This document shows, piece by piece, positions 44,043-53,700 of a stretch of DNA of 64,000 bases (position 1 is its first letter; the number at the start of each line of letters is the position of its first letter). This DNA comes from Kitasatospora sp. NBC_01246 (lineage in GTDB: Bacteria > Actinomycetota > Actinomycetes > Streptomycetales > Streptomycetaceae). Under the pieces are notes generated by a model. The model saw nothing but the letters and a program-made list of their open reading frames with translations, did no database searches and had not been told where the DNA came from. The DNA lies in contig NZ_CP108484.1 in the NCBI RefSeq assembly GCF_036226505.1, forward strand, positions 8,527,501 to 8,591,500, given 5' to 3'. Made by a program: the position numbers and the translations under genes.

Positions 44043-45134
44043 ATGATCACCCTTGGAGTGGAGGAGGAGTACCTCCTGCTCGACCGTTCGGCCGGCACCC
44101 CCGTCGCACGTGCCGCACAGGTGCGCCGGGCGGCCGACCTGCAGCCCGCGATGGACCACGGCGAGGTGCAACGCGAGCTGCTGCAGGCGCAGTTGGAGGT
44201 AGCGACGCCCGTCTCCCGGGAACTCGACGAGATCGGCGGGCACCTCGTCCGGATGCGGCACGCGCTGGGCGAGGCGGCGCGCCAGGACGGTTGCCTCCTC
44301 GCGGCCTGCGCGAGTGCGCCGTTCACCGACCGGCTGCCCGTGCCGGTGACCGACACCGCCCGTTACCGGGCCATCCACAGCGACGCTCCGCGCCTCACTG
44401 ACGAGCAGCTCATCTGCGGCATGCACATCCACCTGGGCATCCCCGACCGGGCCACCGGCGTCGCGTTGCAGAACCGACTGCGGCCGTGGCTTCCCCTGCT
44501 GGTCGCCCTGGCCGCGAACTCGCCGCTGTCCCAGGGCACCGACACCGGCTTCGCCAGTTGGCGCACGGTGGTCTTCAACCGCTGGCCCGTCAGCGGTCTG
44601 CCGCCGTTCATCGACGGCCCCGAGGAGTACGACCGGCGGATCCGGGCCCTCGTGGAGGACCGGTTGATCCCGGACACCGGCCAGATCTACTGGCACATCA
44701 GGCTCTCGGAGCGCTACCCGACCGTCGAGATCCGCGCCATGGACGTCCAGCTGCGCCCGGACGAGGCGGTGATGCTCGCCGGTACCGTCCGTGCCCTCGC
44801 CACCCGGCTGCTCGGCGAGGAGATTCCCGGCCCGCCGGCCGCCGCGTTCCGGCCGGAGACCCTGGACGCGGCCCTGTGGCGCGGCGCCCGCCACGGCTGC
44901 GCCGATGAGGTCTTCGACCCGCTCCACGGTGGGCTGCGGGCGTTCGGCGACGCGGTCGCCGCGCTGGTGGAGTTCACCGCCCCCGCGATGGGGGACGACG
45001 GCAGGCACGTCACCCCGGTGCTGGAGCGGGTCCTGCGCGAGGGCAACGGAGCGGTCCGCCAGCTCGGCGAACTGCGCCGCGCCGGCCGCGAGGGTCTGGT
45101 CCGCATGATCGCCGACCAGACCACGGGGGCCTGA
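44043..45134 (+). CDS. ybdK: YbdK-type carboxylate-amine ligase (GCS2 family)
   Basis: Glutamate-cysteine-ligase-like enzyme of 363 residues, ATP-dependent, joining a carboxylate to an amine. The N-terminal GVEEEYLLLD, the central CGMHIHLGIPD and VEIRAMDVQLRPDEAVMLAG are the family's conserved blocks. In E. coli the YbdK protein has weak glutamate-cysteine ligase activity; the natural substrate in actinobacteria is unknown. There is little Shine-Dalgarno before the ATG, and a TATGCG 7-12 bases upstream could be a -10 box for a leaderless transcript. The start lies 40 bases from the end of the 37-bp inverted repeat. Confidence 0.92.
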   Translation: MITLGVEEEYLLLDRSAGTPVARAAQVRRAADLQPAMDHGEVQRELLQAQLEVATPVSRELDEIGGHLVRMRHALGEAARQDGCLLAACASAPFTDRLPVPVTDTARYRAIHSDAPRLTDEQLICGMHIHLGIPDRATGVALQNRLRPWLPLLVALAANSPLSQGTDTGFASWRTVVFNRWPVSGLPPFIDGPEEYDRRIRALVEDRLIPDTGQIYWHIRLSERYPTVEIRAMDVQLRPDEAVMLAGTVRALATRLLGEEIPGPPAAAFRPETLDAALWRGARHGCADEVFDPLHGGLRAFGDAVAALVEFTAPAMGDDGRHVTPVLERVLREGNGAVRQLGELRRAGREGLVRMIADQTTGA

Positions 45135-45154
45135 GCCCCCCGCCGCGCCGCGTC

Positions 45155-45171
45155 CGGCCCGCGCGGGGCCG
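45155..45171. terminator. Hairpin between convergent ybdK and dimethylargininase genes
   Basis: CGGCCC (45155-45160) pairs with GGGCCG (45166-45171) around a GCGCG loop, in the 76-base gap between the two 3' ends. It may serve both genes. No T-tract is present. Confidence 0.5.
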
Positions 45172-45210
45172 CCGCCTCACGGGGGGTGTTCGGCCGCAGC
45201 GGGGGAGGCC

Positions 45211-46098
45211 TCAGGCGGCCTCCCGGGTGTCCTCGGCCACCTCGGTGTCCCGGCGCAGCCGGACGGGCTCGCCCTCGGCGCAACCGTGCAGGTCGAGCGT
45301 GCAGCACTTGGCGGCGCCGCCGGCCTTGAGGAACTCGCTCATCTCGACGCCGATCGGCTGGAACCCCCGCTCCTCCAACTGCGCGGCCAGCCGGACGGCG
45401 GACGGGGGCAGGACGACGTGGCGGCCGTCGCAGACGGCGTTGAGGGCGAAGGCCTCCGCCTCGGCGCGTTCGGCGAGCAGGGCGTCCGGGAACAGGGCCT
45501 CCAGCGTGGCGCGGGCCGCCGGGTCGAAGGCGCCGGGGTAGTACATGGCCTCGGTCTCCCCGAGTACGGCCAGCGCGGTGTCCAGGTGGTAGAAGCGGGG
45601 GTCGGTCAGGGTCAGTGTCACCACGGGGAGTCCCAGGAGGGCCTGGAGCTCGGCGTGGGCGGCCGGTTCCGTACGGAATCCGGTCCCGGCCAGGAGCAGG
45701 CCCGCGGCCGGCAGGATGTCGCCCTGGCCCTCGTTGACGTGGCCGGCCGTGGCGACCCGGCGGAAGGTCCGCTCGGTGAACCACTGCCGGTAGGCGTCCG
45801 CCTCCGCCGCGCGCTCCGGGTGCCGGAACCTGGAGACCAGCACGCGCTGGTCGACGACGCTCGCCGCGTTCGACGCGAAGACCATGTCCGGCAGACCCGG
45901 GCGCGGCTCCACGAGGCTCACGCTGTGCCCCAGTTCGCGGTACAGGCTCACCAGGCGTTCCCACTGGCGGACCGCCCGGGCCGAGTCGACCGGCCGGGCG
46001 GGATCCATCCAGGGGTTGATCGCGTAGTCGACGGCGAAGTACGTCGGCCGGCACATCAGGTAGTGGCGCTTCCGTGCGGTTCGCAGAGCTGGTGACAT
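45211..46098 (-). CDS. ddaH: Dimethylarginine dimethylaminohydrolase-like amidinotransferase-superfamily enzyme
   Basis: Hydrolase of the arginine deiminase/DDAH fold, 295 residues, predicted to convert methylated arginine to citrulline and an amine. Catalytic features are visible: GQGD (Asp127), FYHLDTAL (His171) and the nucleophile region GGAAKCCTLDL with Cys265-Cys266; one of these is the active Cys. The N-terminus (KRHYLMCRPTYFAVDYAINPWMD) is typical of bacterial dimethylargininases. It is a single gene, convergent with ybdK, and its 5' side faces the 30-bp minisatellite. Arginine deiminase is the alternative, but that enzyme is usually over 400 residues. Confidence 0.9.
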   Translation of the reverse strand: MSPALRTARKRHYLMCRPTYFAVDYAINPWMDPARPVDSARAVRQWERLVSLYRELGHSVSLVEPRPGLPDMVFASNAASVVDQRVLVSRFRHPERAAEADAYRQWFTERTFRRVATAGHVNEGQGDILPAAGLLLAGTGFRTEPAAHAELQALLGLPVVTLTLTDPRFYHLDTALAVLGETEAMYYPGAFDPAARATLEALFPDALLAERAEAEAFALNAVCDGRHVVLPPSAVRLAAQLEERGFQPIGVEMSEFLKAGGAAKCCTLDLHGCAEGEPVRLRRDTEVAEDTREAA

Positions 46099-46260
46099 CG
46101 ACGTCCCCTGTGGTCATGGCGACGCGCCGGGTTCGGCGCCCGTCCCCGAGGGCCGCTGAGCCGGCCGCTCGGGCGTGTGCCCGAGCGGGCCCGGGCCGAA
46201 ACGGCGCGTCGGGGCGCCGCTTGGGAGCGGCCGTGACTGGGCAGCCGCCAGGGTGCCGGT

Positions 46261-46483
46261 CCCGCTCACACCGACGCCGGACGGACCGACGCCGCTCACA
46301 CCGACGCCGGACGGACCGACGCCGCTCACACCGACGCCGGACGGACCGACGCCGCTCACACCGACGCCGGACGGACCGACGCCGCTCACACCGACGCCGG
46401 ACGGACCGACGCCGCTCACACCGACGCCGGACGGACCGACGCCGCTCACACCGACGCCGGACGGACCGACGCCGCTCACACCG
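46261..46483. repeat. 30-bp minisatellite, seven full units plus a partial
   Basis: The unit GCCGCTCACACCGACGCCGG + ACGGACCGAC repeats head to tail from 46261 to 46470, followed by a 13-base partial copy. Units are identical except for the first base of the first unit. Because 30 is a multiple of three, every frame stays open through the array: one + frame reads TPTPDGPTPL per unit and one - frame GVSGVGPSGV. No convincing start, ribosome site or domain flanks either frame, so I list it as a repeat and not a gene. Confidence 0.95.
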
Positions 46484-46602
46484 GCCCCGGTCACAGCGGC
46501 ACCGTGCCGTCCGAGCGCGGTCCGCCGCCCGGGCGGTCGGGAGCGGTGGACCCCGGACGGCCCCGGGCGGTGCTCGGGCAATCGACGGAAGGCGGTCGGA
46601 CC

Positions 46603-46770
46603 ATGGTCTGGGTTCTGTTGCTGGTGATCGCGGCGATCGTGCTCGGACTGATCGGCGCGGTCGCCGAAGGCCTGGCGTATCTGCTGGTCATCGGCGTCGT
46701 GGTGTTCCTCGTGGCAGTCGCGGTGGCCGCGCTCCGGGTCCGGCGAGCCGGTCGGCGGCCGATGCGCTGA
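46603..46770 (+). CDS. Small membrane protein, two predicted helices
   Basis: A 55-residue product made almost wholly of hydrophobic sequence: VLLLVIAAIVLGLIGAVAEG and LLVIGVVVFLVAVAVAALRV, ending in a basic RRAGRRPMR tail. A GAAGG lies about 10 bases before the ATG. Streptomycetes encode many such short hydrophobic proteins of unknown role. It follows the minisatellite by 120 bases and is followed by a hairpin. No partner gene gives it a function. Confidence 0.7.
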   Translation: MVWVLLLVIAAIVLGLIGAVAEGLAYLLVIGVVVFLVAVAVAALRVRRAGRRPMR

Positions 46771-46821
46771 CCCGGTCCGGCGGGGCCGGGCCGGCTGCTC
46801 ACTCCGACGGACCGCAGGTTA

Positions 46822-46852
46822 GTCCGGGCGGATGCCGGGCAGCCGCCCGGAC
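46822..46852. terminator. 10-bp stem hairpin after the small membrane protein gene
   Basis: GTCCGGGCGG (46822-46831) pairs perfectly with CCGCCCGGAC (46843-46852), loop of 11 bases. It lies 51 bases after the small gene and 31 before the next ORF, so it is either a terminator or part of the next leader. Confidence 0.5.
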
Positions 46853-46883
46853 GGACAGGGACGTCCGACGACAGGAGACGGGC

Positions 46884-46979
46884 ATGATGCGACAGCGGGG
46901 CCGGACGGCGTTCACCGGGACCGAGGAGCGCGGGGCAGCCCGGCCAGGGGCCCCGGACGGCCTTCGGAGCGGGCGGTGA
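46884..46979 (+). CDS. 31-residue upstream ORF coupled to the diiron-protein gene
   Basis: ATG-ATG follows AGGAG by 6-7 bases. The product, MMRQRGRTAFTGTEERG then AARPGAPDGLRSGR, is basic with no Cys and no membrane segment. Its TGA overlaps the GTG start of the next gene (GTGA at 46976-46979). It may be a translational coupler or a small peptide; I recognise no family. Confidence 0.45.
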   Translation: MMRQRGRTAFTGTEERGAARPGAPDGLRSGR

Positions 46980-47971
46980 ACGCCCTGCCCGAGGCCCGGG
47001 GCCCGCTCTCCGGCGCCGTACTCGAAGCCGTCGCGGCCGGCCCGCCGGGCTCCGGCCGGCCGGTCGTCGCACCGGGGCCGCCCTCGGACCCGTGGGGGGA
47101 GGATCACCAGCTCGCCCTCCACCTCTGCTACGACCTGCACGACCGCGGTCTGGCGGGCGTGGACCCCGACTGGGAGTGGGATCCCGCCCTGCTGGCGTTC
47201 CGGCGGGAGCTCGAAGTGCCGTTCCTCGCCGCCGTCCGGGAGCAGGCGAAGCCGGCGGAGCGGGTCGGCGACGCCCTGGAACAGCTGCTGACCGAGCCCG
47301 TCGACGGCTCCGGGCCGTCGCACTACCTGCTCGCCGAGGGCGAGCGCTGGCAGGCCCGGGAGTACCTGGTGCACCGCTCGGTCTACCACCTCAAGGAGGC
47401 CGACCCGCAGCTGTGGATGATCCCCCGGGTGCACGGTCCGGCGCAGGCGGCCCTGATGGCGGTCGCGTTCGACGAGTACGGCGCGGGCCGGCCGGACCGC
47501 GCCCACGCCCTGCTCTTCGCCCGGATGATGGCGGACCTGGGCCTCGACCCCGGCTACGGGCACTACCTGGACCGCGTTCCGGCCCCCGCGCTGGCGGTGG
47601 TCAACCTGATGACCCTGTTCGGCCTGCACCGGTCCCTGCGGGGCGCGGCGGTCGGCCTGTTCGCCGTCGTCGAGGTCACCTCCTCGCCGGGTTCCGCCCG
47701 GCTGGCGGCCGCCCTGGAACGGCTGGGCGCGGGGCCGGACGGCACGCTGTTCTACCGCGAGCACATCGAGGCGGACGCCGTCCACGAACAGCTGATGCGG
47801 CGCGGTGTCATCGGAGAGCTGCTCGCGAGCGAGGCGGAGCTGGAGCCCGACATCGCGTTCGGCATCGCGGCGGCCGAGGTGGTGGACGACCGGTTCGCCG
47901 CCCACCTGCTGGAGCGCTGGAAGGCCGGCCGCAGTTCGCTGCGCTCACCCCTGCCGGACGGGCCCGCCTGA
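46976..47971 (+). CDS. Haem-oxygenase-like diiron (iron-containing redox enzyme) family protein
   Basis: The 331-residue, mainly helical protein matches the iron-containing redox enzyme family: HQLALHLCYDLHDRGLAGVD, then RREYLVHRSVYHLKEADPQL-like and a late YREHIEADAVHEQLMRRGVI segment that supply the His/Glu ligands of a helical metal site. Family members are oxygen-using diiron enzymes or iron-storage-like proteins; in actinobacteria they often sit beside a CDGSH iron-sulfur protein, which is absent here. I start at GTG 46976, after GGAG, overlapping the stop of a short upstream ORF. The substrate is unknown. Confidence 0.8.
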   Translation: MNALPEARGPLSGAVLEAVAAGPPGSGRPVVAPGPPSDPWGEDHQLALHLCYDLHDRGLAGVDPDWEWDPALLAFRRELEVPFLAAVREQAKPAERVGDALEQLLTEPVDGSGPSHYLLAEGERWQAREYLVHRSVYHLKEADPQLWMIPRVHGPAQAALMAVAFDEYGAGRPDRAHALLFARMMADLGLDPGYGHYLDRVPAPALAVVNLMTLFGLHRSLRGAAVGLFAVVEVTSSPGSARLAAALERLGAGPDGTLFYREHIEADAVHEQLMRRGVIGELLASEAELEPDIAFGIAAAEVVDDRFAAHLLERWKAGRSSLRSPLPDGPA

Positions 47972-48270
47972 GCCCGGCCCGACCCGACCGGGCGGCCCCC
48001 TGGCGGACCGGAGGGTCGGGGCGCCGTCGCCGACCAGCCCGACCGCCGCCCACGCACGCCGGACGCTCGGCCGGGAAGACCCCGGCCCAGCGTCTCTGCG
48101 CGCTGCTCGCGGCCTTGGACCACCGGTCAGGTGGTGCGACGACCGCTGGAAACCGCCGCCGGGGGAGCGGGGCGCCAGGCGGCTTCCCCGCTCCCTCTGT
48201 CCCACACGGAGCCGGGTCGCGTAGGCACCCGGCCGGCGGACTCCGCGAAGCTCCGGCGGGGCCCGACGGC
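47972..48270. other. 299-bp convergent gap
   Basis: No gene is seen. A 6-bp hairpin ACCACC/GGTGGT with a GGTCA loop (48119-48135) could terminate either flanking gene. Confidence 0.4.
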
Positions 48271-50721
48271 TCAGCGGACCGTGATCCCGATCAGACAGGT
48301 GTCGTCGTCGGTGTCGGAGCTGCTGTACCGCAGGAGGTGGTCGAGCCGGCGGTCGAGCTCCGCGACGCCGTCCGCGTCCCCGGCGGTGCTCAGCAGGTCG
48401 GCGAGCGACTGCTCCAGGGAGCGGTCCCGGCGCTCGATCAGGCCGTCGGTGTACATCATCAGGGTGTCCCCGGGCTCCAGCCGGATCTCCCCCTCGTCGT
48501 AGTCGGCCTGGTCGATCGCACCGAGCAGGATGCCGGCGACGGCGGGCAGCTCGGTCGCGCGGCCGTCCCGCACCAGGATGGGCGGGAGGTGACCCGCCCT
48601 GGCCCACCGAAGGGCCCGGGTCCGCGGATCGTAGAGGGCGCAGACGGTCGTCGCAGTGACGTTGTCGGTGAGGTGGTGGGTCACGGTGTTCAGCCAGCCC
48701 AGGAGCTGGCCAGGGCCGGCACCGGTGGCGGCCAGCCCGCGCAGGGCGTTGCGCAGCGCGACCATCCCGGTCGCCGCTTCGATGCCGTGTCCGGCGACGT
48801 CGCCCACGCACAGCAGCACCTGGCCGGTGGGCAGGGCGAGGGCGTCGTACCAGTCGCCGCCGACCAGGTGGTCCTTCTCGGCGGGCCGGTAGCGCACCGC
48901 CACGCGCAGGTCGTGCAGGTCCAACGGGCCGCGGCTGGGCGGCATGATGGCGTGCTGCAGCTGCAGGGCCAGCCGGTTGCGTTCGGCGGCCTGCTGTTCG
49001 GTGTGGGCGAGCTGGTCGCGGGTGGCGGCGAGGGCGACCTCGGTCCAGTGCTGGGCGGAGACGTCCTGGTAGGCGCCGCGGACGGCGACGATGCGGGCGT
49101 CGGCGTCGAGGACGGGCTCGGCGACCACCCGGATGTGCCGGGCGATCCCGTCGGCGCGCTGGAGGCGGAAGGCCGTCGAGGCGGGCCGCTGGTGGTGTAG
49201 CAGGGTGCGCAGGAACCGGCCGATGGCATGCCCGTCGTCGGGGTGCGCATGGGTCGGCAACTGCTCCAGCGGGACGGGTTCGGCGTGCGGGGGGAGGCCG
49301 TGGAGGTCGAACAGGGTCTCGTTCCAGGCGATCTCGCCGGTGTGCAGGTTCTCCTCGAAGCCGCCGATGCGCCCGAGGCGCTGGGCGTGCTGGAGCAGGT
49401 TGGCGACCCGGGCGGTTCCGTCCTCGGTCCGCCACACGACGACCGCGTAGGCCCCGTGGCGGCTGATGCTCACCCGGGCCCGGGTGGTCAGCCGGACGCC
49501 GTCCACCAGCGCGGACAGGATCATCCCCGGCGAGCGGAAGGACTCGCCGGTCGCGAGGACGTGTTCGATCATCTCGAAGAGGCCGCCCGGCTCGGCGGCC
49601 AGCGGGTAGGCCTCCAGCAGCCGGGCGCCGACGATGGCGCTGCGCGGCCGCCCGGCGAAGTCCTCGAAGCTCGGGTTGAGGTGCTTGATCAGGTAGTCGG
49701 TGGCCCGGCCGGACGCGTCGACGTCCGGGTGCATGATCAGGCAGGGGTCGTTCAGGCCGTGGACCAGTTCCAGCAGGTCGGTGGTCTCCGGGTCGGCGCC
49801 GCCGTTGGTGTCGACGACGGCCGGGCGGGACTCCAGGGCGGTGGCGCACAGTTCCGCCAGGGCCTCGAACTGCCGTTGCAGCGACTGGGACTGCGGAGGC
49901 AGGGCGCCGCTCCAGCAGACCTCCAGGACGCCGGTGATCCGGCCGCCCGCGCCCGCCGGTACCGCCAGCCGTCCGCCGCCGAACTCCCGCTGCCCGATCG
50001 AGGGGAGGCCCGCGGCGGCCAGCGACTGGTAGGTCGCGGTGGCCCGCTCGGTCAGCGCGCGGCGCGCGGGGACGGGCACCCCGGGCGGGACATGGCGCCA
50101 GCGCCTCGCCTCCTCCTCCGCGAAACCGGCACTGCCGGCCAGCGTCAGGGACTGGTCGGAGTTGGCCGCCCAGATCGCCACCGCCTGCGCCCCGAGCGGC
50201 CGCAGCGCGTGTTCGAGGGCGGACTGCGCGACGGCCTGGACGTCGTCGGCCCCGAGCATGCCGGTCTCCGCGCTGCGCAGCCGAACGCCCACCGACGGCT
50301 CGCCGGTGGAGGCCAGGAACTCGCGGGCGAGGTCCGCGATCCGGTCGTGCGAGGCCTGGTTGACCAGGTCGGCCGCCAGCTCCAGGACGGACACGTTGGA
50401 CTGGCCCGCCAGGTCTTCGAGCTGCCGGAGGGCGTCGGCGGGGCCGTAGCCCAGGCGCTCGACCAGGATCCCCTTGGCGAGCTCGATCAACGCCCGGCCG
50501 TCCGCCTCGGCCCGCGCCAGGGTGAGCTCGCGACGCAGGCGTTCGACGGTGGTGGTCAGCCGGCCGATGACACCGGAGTCGGCCGGCTTGTCCGGAGGCC
50601 GGCCGACCGGCGACCGCTGGGCGACGACGGACTGGGCGGGCGTCCGGTTCGTCACGTCGCCGTGGTGCGGCGCGGGGTTGGGGCGGTCGTCTGCGTCCCG
50701 AGGCGGTTGGCGGTCGCGCAT
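48271..50721 (-). CDS. PP2C-type phosphatase with ANTAR, GAF and PAS sensor domains
   Basis: Predicted serine phosphatase of the SpoIIE/RsbU/RsbP class, 816 residues. Order: ANTAR-like RNA-binding helices (about 60-120, ALIELAKGILVERLGYGPADAL), a GAF region (about 155-310), two PAS regions (about 330-570), then the PP2C domain with VGGDWYDALALPTGQVLLCVGDVAGHG and TDGLIERRDRSL. It would remove phosphate from STAS-type antagonists, of which four are encoded in the window. I start at ATG 50721 because GAGGAG lies 6-7 bases before it. It is 59 bases after the poly-HAMP kinase gene, same strand, probably one operon. The ANTAR-PP2C combination would link RNA binding to sigma control. Confidence 0.9.
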   Translation of the reverse strand: MRDRQPPRDADDRPNPAPHHGDVTNRTPAQSVVAQRSPVGRPPDKPADSGVIGRLTTTVERLRRELTLARAEADGRALIELAKGILVERLGYGPADALRQLEDLAGQSNVSVLELAADLVNQASHDRIADLAREFLASTGEPSVGVRLRSAETGMLGADDVQAVAQSALEHALRPLGAQAVAIWAANSDQSLTLAGSAGFAEEEARRWRHVPPGVPVPARRALTERATATYQSLAAAGLPSIGQREFGGGRLAVPAGAGGRITGVLEVCWSGALPPQSQSLQRQFEALAELCATALESRPAVVDTNGGADPETTDLLELVHGLNDPCLIMHPDVDASGRATDYLIKHLNPSFEDFAGRPRSAIVGARLLEAYPLAAEPGGLFEMIEHVLATGESFRSPGMILSALVDGVRLTTRARVSISRHGAYAVVVWRTEDGTARVANLLQHAQRLGRIGGFEENLHTGEIAWNETLFDLHGLPPHAEPVPLEQLPTHAHPDDGHAIGRFLRTLLHHQRPASTAFRLQRADGIARHIRVVAEPVLDADARIVAVRGAYQDVSAQHWTEVALAATRDQLAHTEQQAAERNRLALQLQHAIMPPSRGPLDLHDLRVAVRYRPAEKDHLVGGDWYDALALPTGQVLLCVGDVAGHGIEAATGMVALRNALRGLAATGAGPGQLLGWLNTVTHHLTDNVTATTVCALYDPRTRALRWARAGHLPPILVRDGRATELPAVAGILLGAIDQADYDEGEIRLEPGDTLMMYTDGLIERRDRSLEQSLADLLSTAGDADGVAELDRRLDHLLRYSSSDTDDDTCLIGITVR

Positions 50722-50780
50722 CGGTATCTCCTCGGGTTGCACGGTGTCGGGGCGGGTGGCCTGGTCCGGTGGGGGTCGCG

Positions 50781-53700
50781 CTACGGCCTCAGCCACCGCT
50801 CGATGCAGGTGATCAGGTCGCGCGCGTCGACCGGCTTGGTGACGTAGTCGCTGGCACCGGAGGCGAGACTCTTCTCCCGGTCACCCATCATCGCCTTCGC
50901 GGTGACGGCGATGATCGGCAGATCGGTGTACGCGGGCATGGCGCGGATCGCGGTGGTGGCGGCGTAGCCGTCCATCTCCGGCATCATGACGTCCATCAGG
51001 ATCAGGTCGACACCGGCGTTGCGGGTGAGGGTGTCGATCGCGGCGCGGCCGTTCTCGGCCTGCAGCACTCGCATGCCGTGCAGTTCCAGGATCCCGGTCA
51101 GTGCGTACAGGTTGCGGTCGTCGTCGTCGACCACCAGGACGGTCCGTCCGGCGAGCGAGCCGTCGACGTCCTGGGCGAGCGGGGTGGCCGGGTCCTCGGC
51201 ACGGACCAGCGGCAGCACGTCGCCGGGCTGCTCCGCGCTCAGGTGCAGGGCGATGCGCTCGCGCAACTCGTCCAGGCTGGAGAGGAGTTCGAGCGGCTGC
51301 ACGGTGGCGCGCTGTTGCAGGAGCCGCTCCTGCTCGGCCCCCAGGCGCCGGTTGTTGTGCGCCAGGACGGGCACGCTGTGCAGCGCGGCGTCCCGTGCCA
51401 TCTCCTCCAGGAAGTCCAGCGCCGCGCCGTTCGGCAGGTCCAGTTCGAGGACCACGCAGTGGCACGGCGTCGCGGCGAGGGTCTCCGCCGCCTCCTGGGC
51501 CCCTACCGTGGTGATGACCTCGACCGCCCCGCGCGGTCCGCCGAGGTCGGCGTGCCCGGTCAGGTCGGCGACGGCGCTTTCCGCGACGAGGGAGAGCAGG
51601 CCGCGCTGCCGCTCCTCGATGACCAGCAGCCGCTTGGGCTGGGCGACCTCCGGCGTGCCCGCCTGCCCGGCCTGCTCGTCCTGGCCCGGCCGGGCCGACT
51701 CGGCCGGGCCGGGCTCCAGGGCCTCCCGCGGGGCCTGGCCGCTCAGTTCGACGAACTCAGCCCTGGCCGCGGGCAGGTAGAGCGAGAAGGTGCTGCCCTG
51801 ACCCGGGGTGCTCTGCGCGGTGATGGCGCCGCCGAGGAGGAAGGCGATCTCCCGGCTGATGGAGAGGCCCAGGCCGGTACCGCCGTACTTGCGGCTGGTG
51901 GTGCCGTCGGCCTGCTGGAACGCGCCGAAGACGCTCTCCAGGTGCTGGGGGTCGATCCCGATGCCGGTGTCCACGACGTGGAAGGCGACCACCGGACCGT
52001 CGTCGCGGCGGGCGACGTCGGGCAGCTGCGCGCCGTCCGCGAGCTCGATGCGCAGGTCGACGCTGCCCCGCTCGGTGAACTTCACCGCGTTGGACAGCAG
52101 GTTGCGCAGGACCTGCCGCAGCCGGTAGTCGTCGGTGAGCAGTTCGGCGGGTACTCCGGCGGCGGTGGTGACCTGGAAGGCCAGGCGCTTCTGGCTGGTC
52201 AGCGGCCGGAACGTGGCCTCGACGTAGTCGAGCAGCTGGCGCAGCGGGATGCGCTCCGGGGAGACGTCCATCTTCCCGGCCTCGACCTTCGAGAGGTCGA
52301 GGATGTCGTTGATGAGCTGCAGCAGGTCGGAGCCGGCGGAGTGGATGATGCCGGCGTACTCGACCTGCTTGGCGGTCAGGTTGCGGGTCGGGTTCTGGGC
52401 GAGCAGCTGGGCGAGGATCAGCAGGCTGTTCAGCGGGGTGCGCAGCTCGTGGCTCATGTTGGCGAGGAACTCGGACTTGTAGGTGGAGGCGACAGAGAGC
52501 TGGTGGGCGCGGTCCTCCAGCTCCTGGCGGGCCTGCTCGATCTCCAGGTTCTTGGTCTCGATGTCCCGGTTCTGGGCGGCGAGCAGGGCGGCCTTGTCCT
52601 CCAGCTCGGCGTTGGAGGACTGCAGCTCCTCCTGGCGGGCCTGCAACTCCGCGGATCGGACCTGCAGTTCGGAGGTGAGGCGCTGGGACTCGCCGAGCAG
52701 CTCGTCCGTCCTGGCGTTGGCGACGATGGTGTTCACGTTGACGCCGATGGTCTCCATCAGCTGTTCCAGGAAGGCCTGGTGCACCGGGGTGAAGTCCTGG
52801 AGCGCGGCGAGCTCGATGACGCCGAGCACCTGCTCCTCGACGACGATCGGCAGCACGATCAGCGAGGCGGCCTCGGCCCGGCCCAGGCCCGAGGAGACGC
52901 TCACGTAGCCGGCCGGCAGCCGGTCGACGGCGATCGTGCGCCGGCTGCGGGCGGCCTGGCCGACGAAGGACTCGCCGAGCCTGAACCGGGTGGGGCCCGC
53001 GCCGGCGGGGAAGGCGTAGGACCCGATCAGGTTGAGGAAGGTGGCGCCGCCGGTGTCCTCGGCGAGGTAGAAGGCGCCGTACTGGGCGGCGACGAGCGGG
53101 GTGATCTCGTCCATGATCAGCTCGGCGACGACGGGCAGGTCGCGCCGGCCCTGCATCAGGGCGGAGATCCGGGCGAGGTTGGACTTGAGCCAGTCCTGCT
53201 CCTCGTTGGCCCGGGTGGTCTCACGCAGGGACTCCACCATGAAGTTGATGTTGTCCTTGAGGTCGGCGACCTCGCCGGAGGCGTCCACGGTGATCGAGCG
53301 GGTCAGGTCGCCCTCGGCGACCGCGCTGGTGACCTCGGCGATCGCGCGGACCTGGCGGGTGAGGTTGCCGGCCAGTTCGTTGACGTTCTCGGTGAGCCGC
53401 TTCCAGGTCCCGGAGACGCCCTCGACCTCGGCCTGCCCGCCGAGCCGGCCCTCGCTGCCGACCTCGCGGGCCACCCGGGTGACCTCCGCGGCGAAGGCCG
53501 AGAGCTGGTCGACCATCGTGTTGATGGTGGTCTTGAGCTCCAGGATCTCGCCGCGCGCGTCCACGTCGATCTTGCGGGTGAGGTCGCCCTTGGCGACGGC
53601 GGTGGTGACCTGGGCGATGTTGCGGACCTGGCTGGTGAGGTTGTGCGCCATGAAGTTGACGTTGTCGGTGAGGTCCTTCCAGGTGCCGGCCACGTTCGGG

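Noticed and set aside
46261..46483. CRISPR array
   Set aside because: The 30-bp units are directly adjacent with no variable spacers, and no cas genes are near.
46114..46627. A Pro/Thr- or Gly/Val-rich repeat protein encoded by the minisatellite on either strand
   Set aside because: The frames are open only because the unit is a multiple of three. Neither has a convincing ribosome site, signal peptide or domain outside the repeats.
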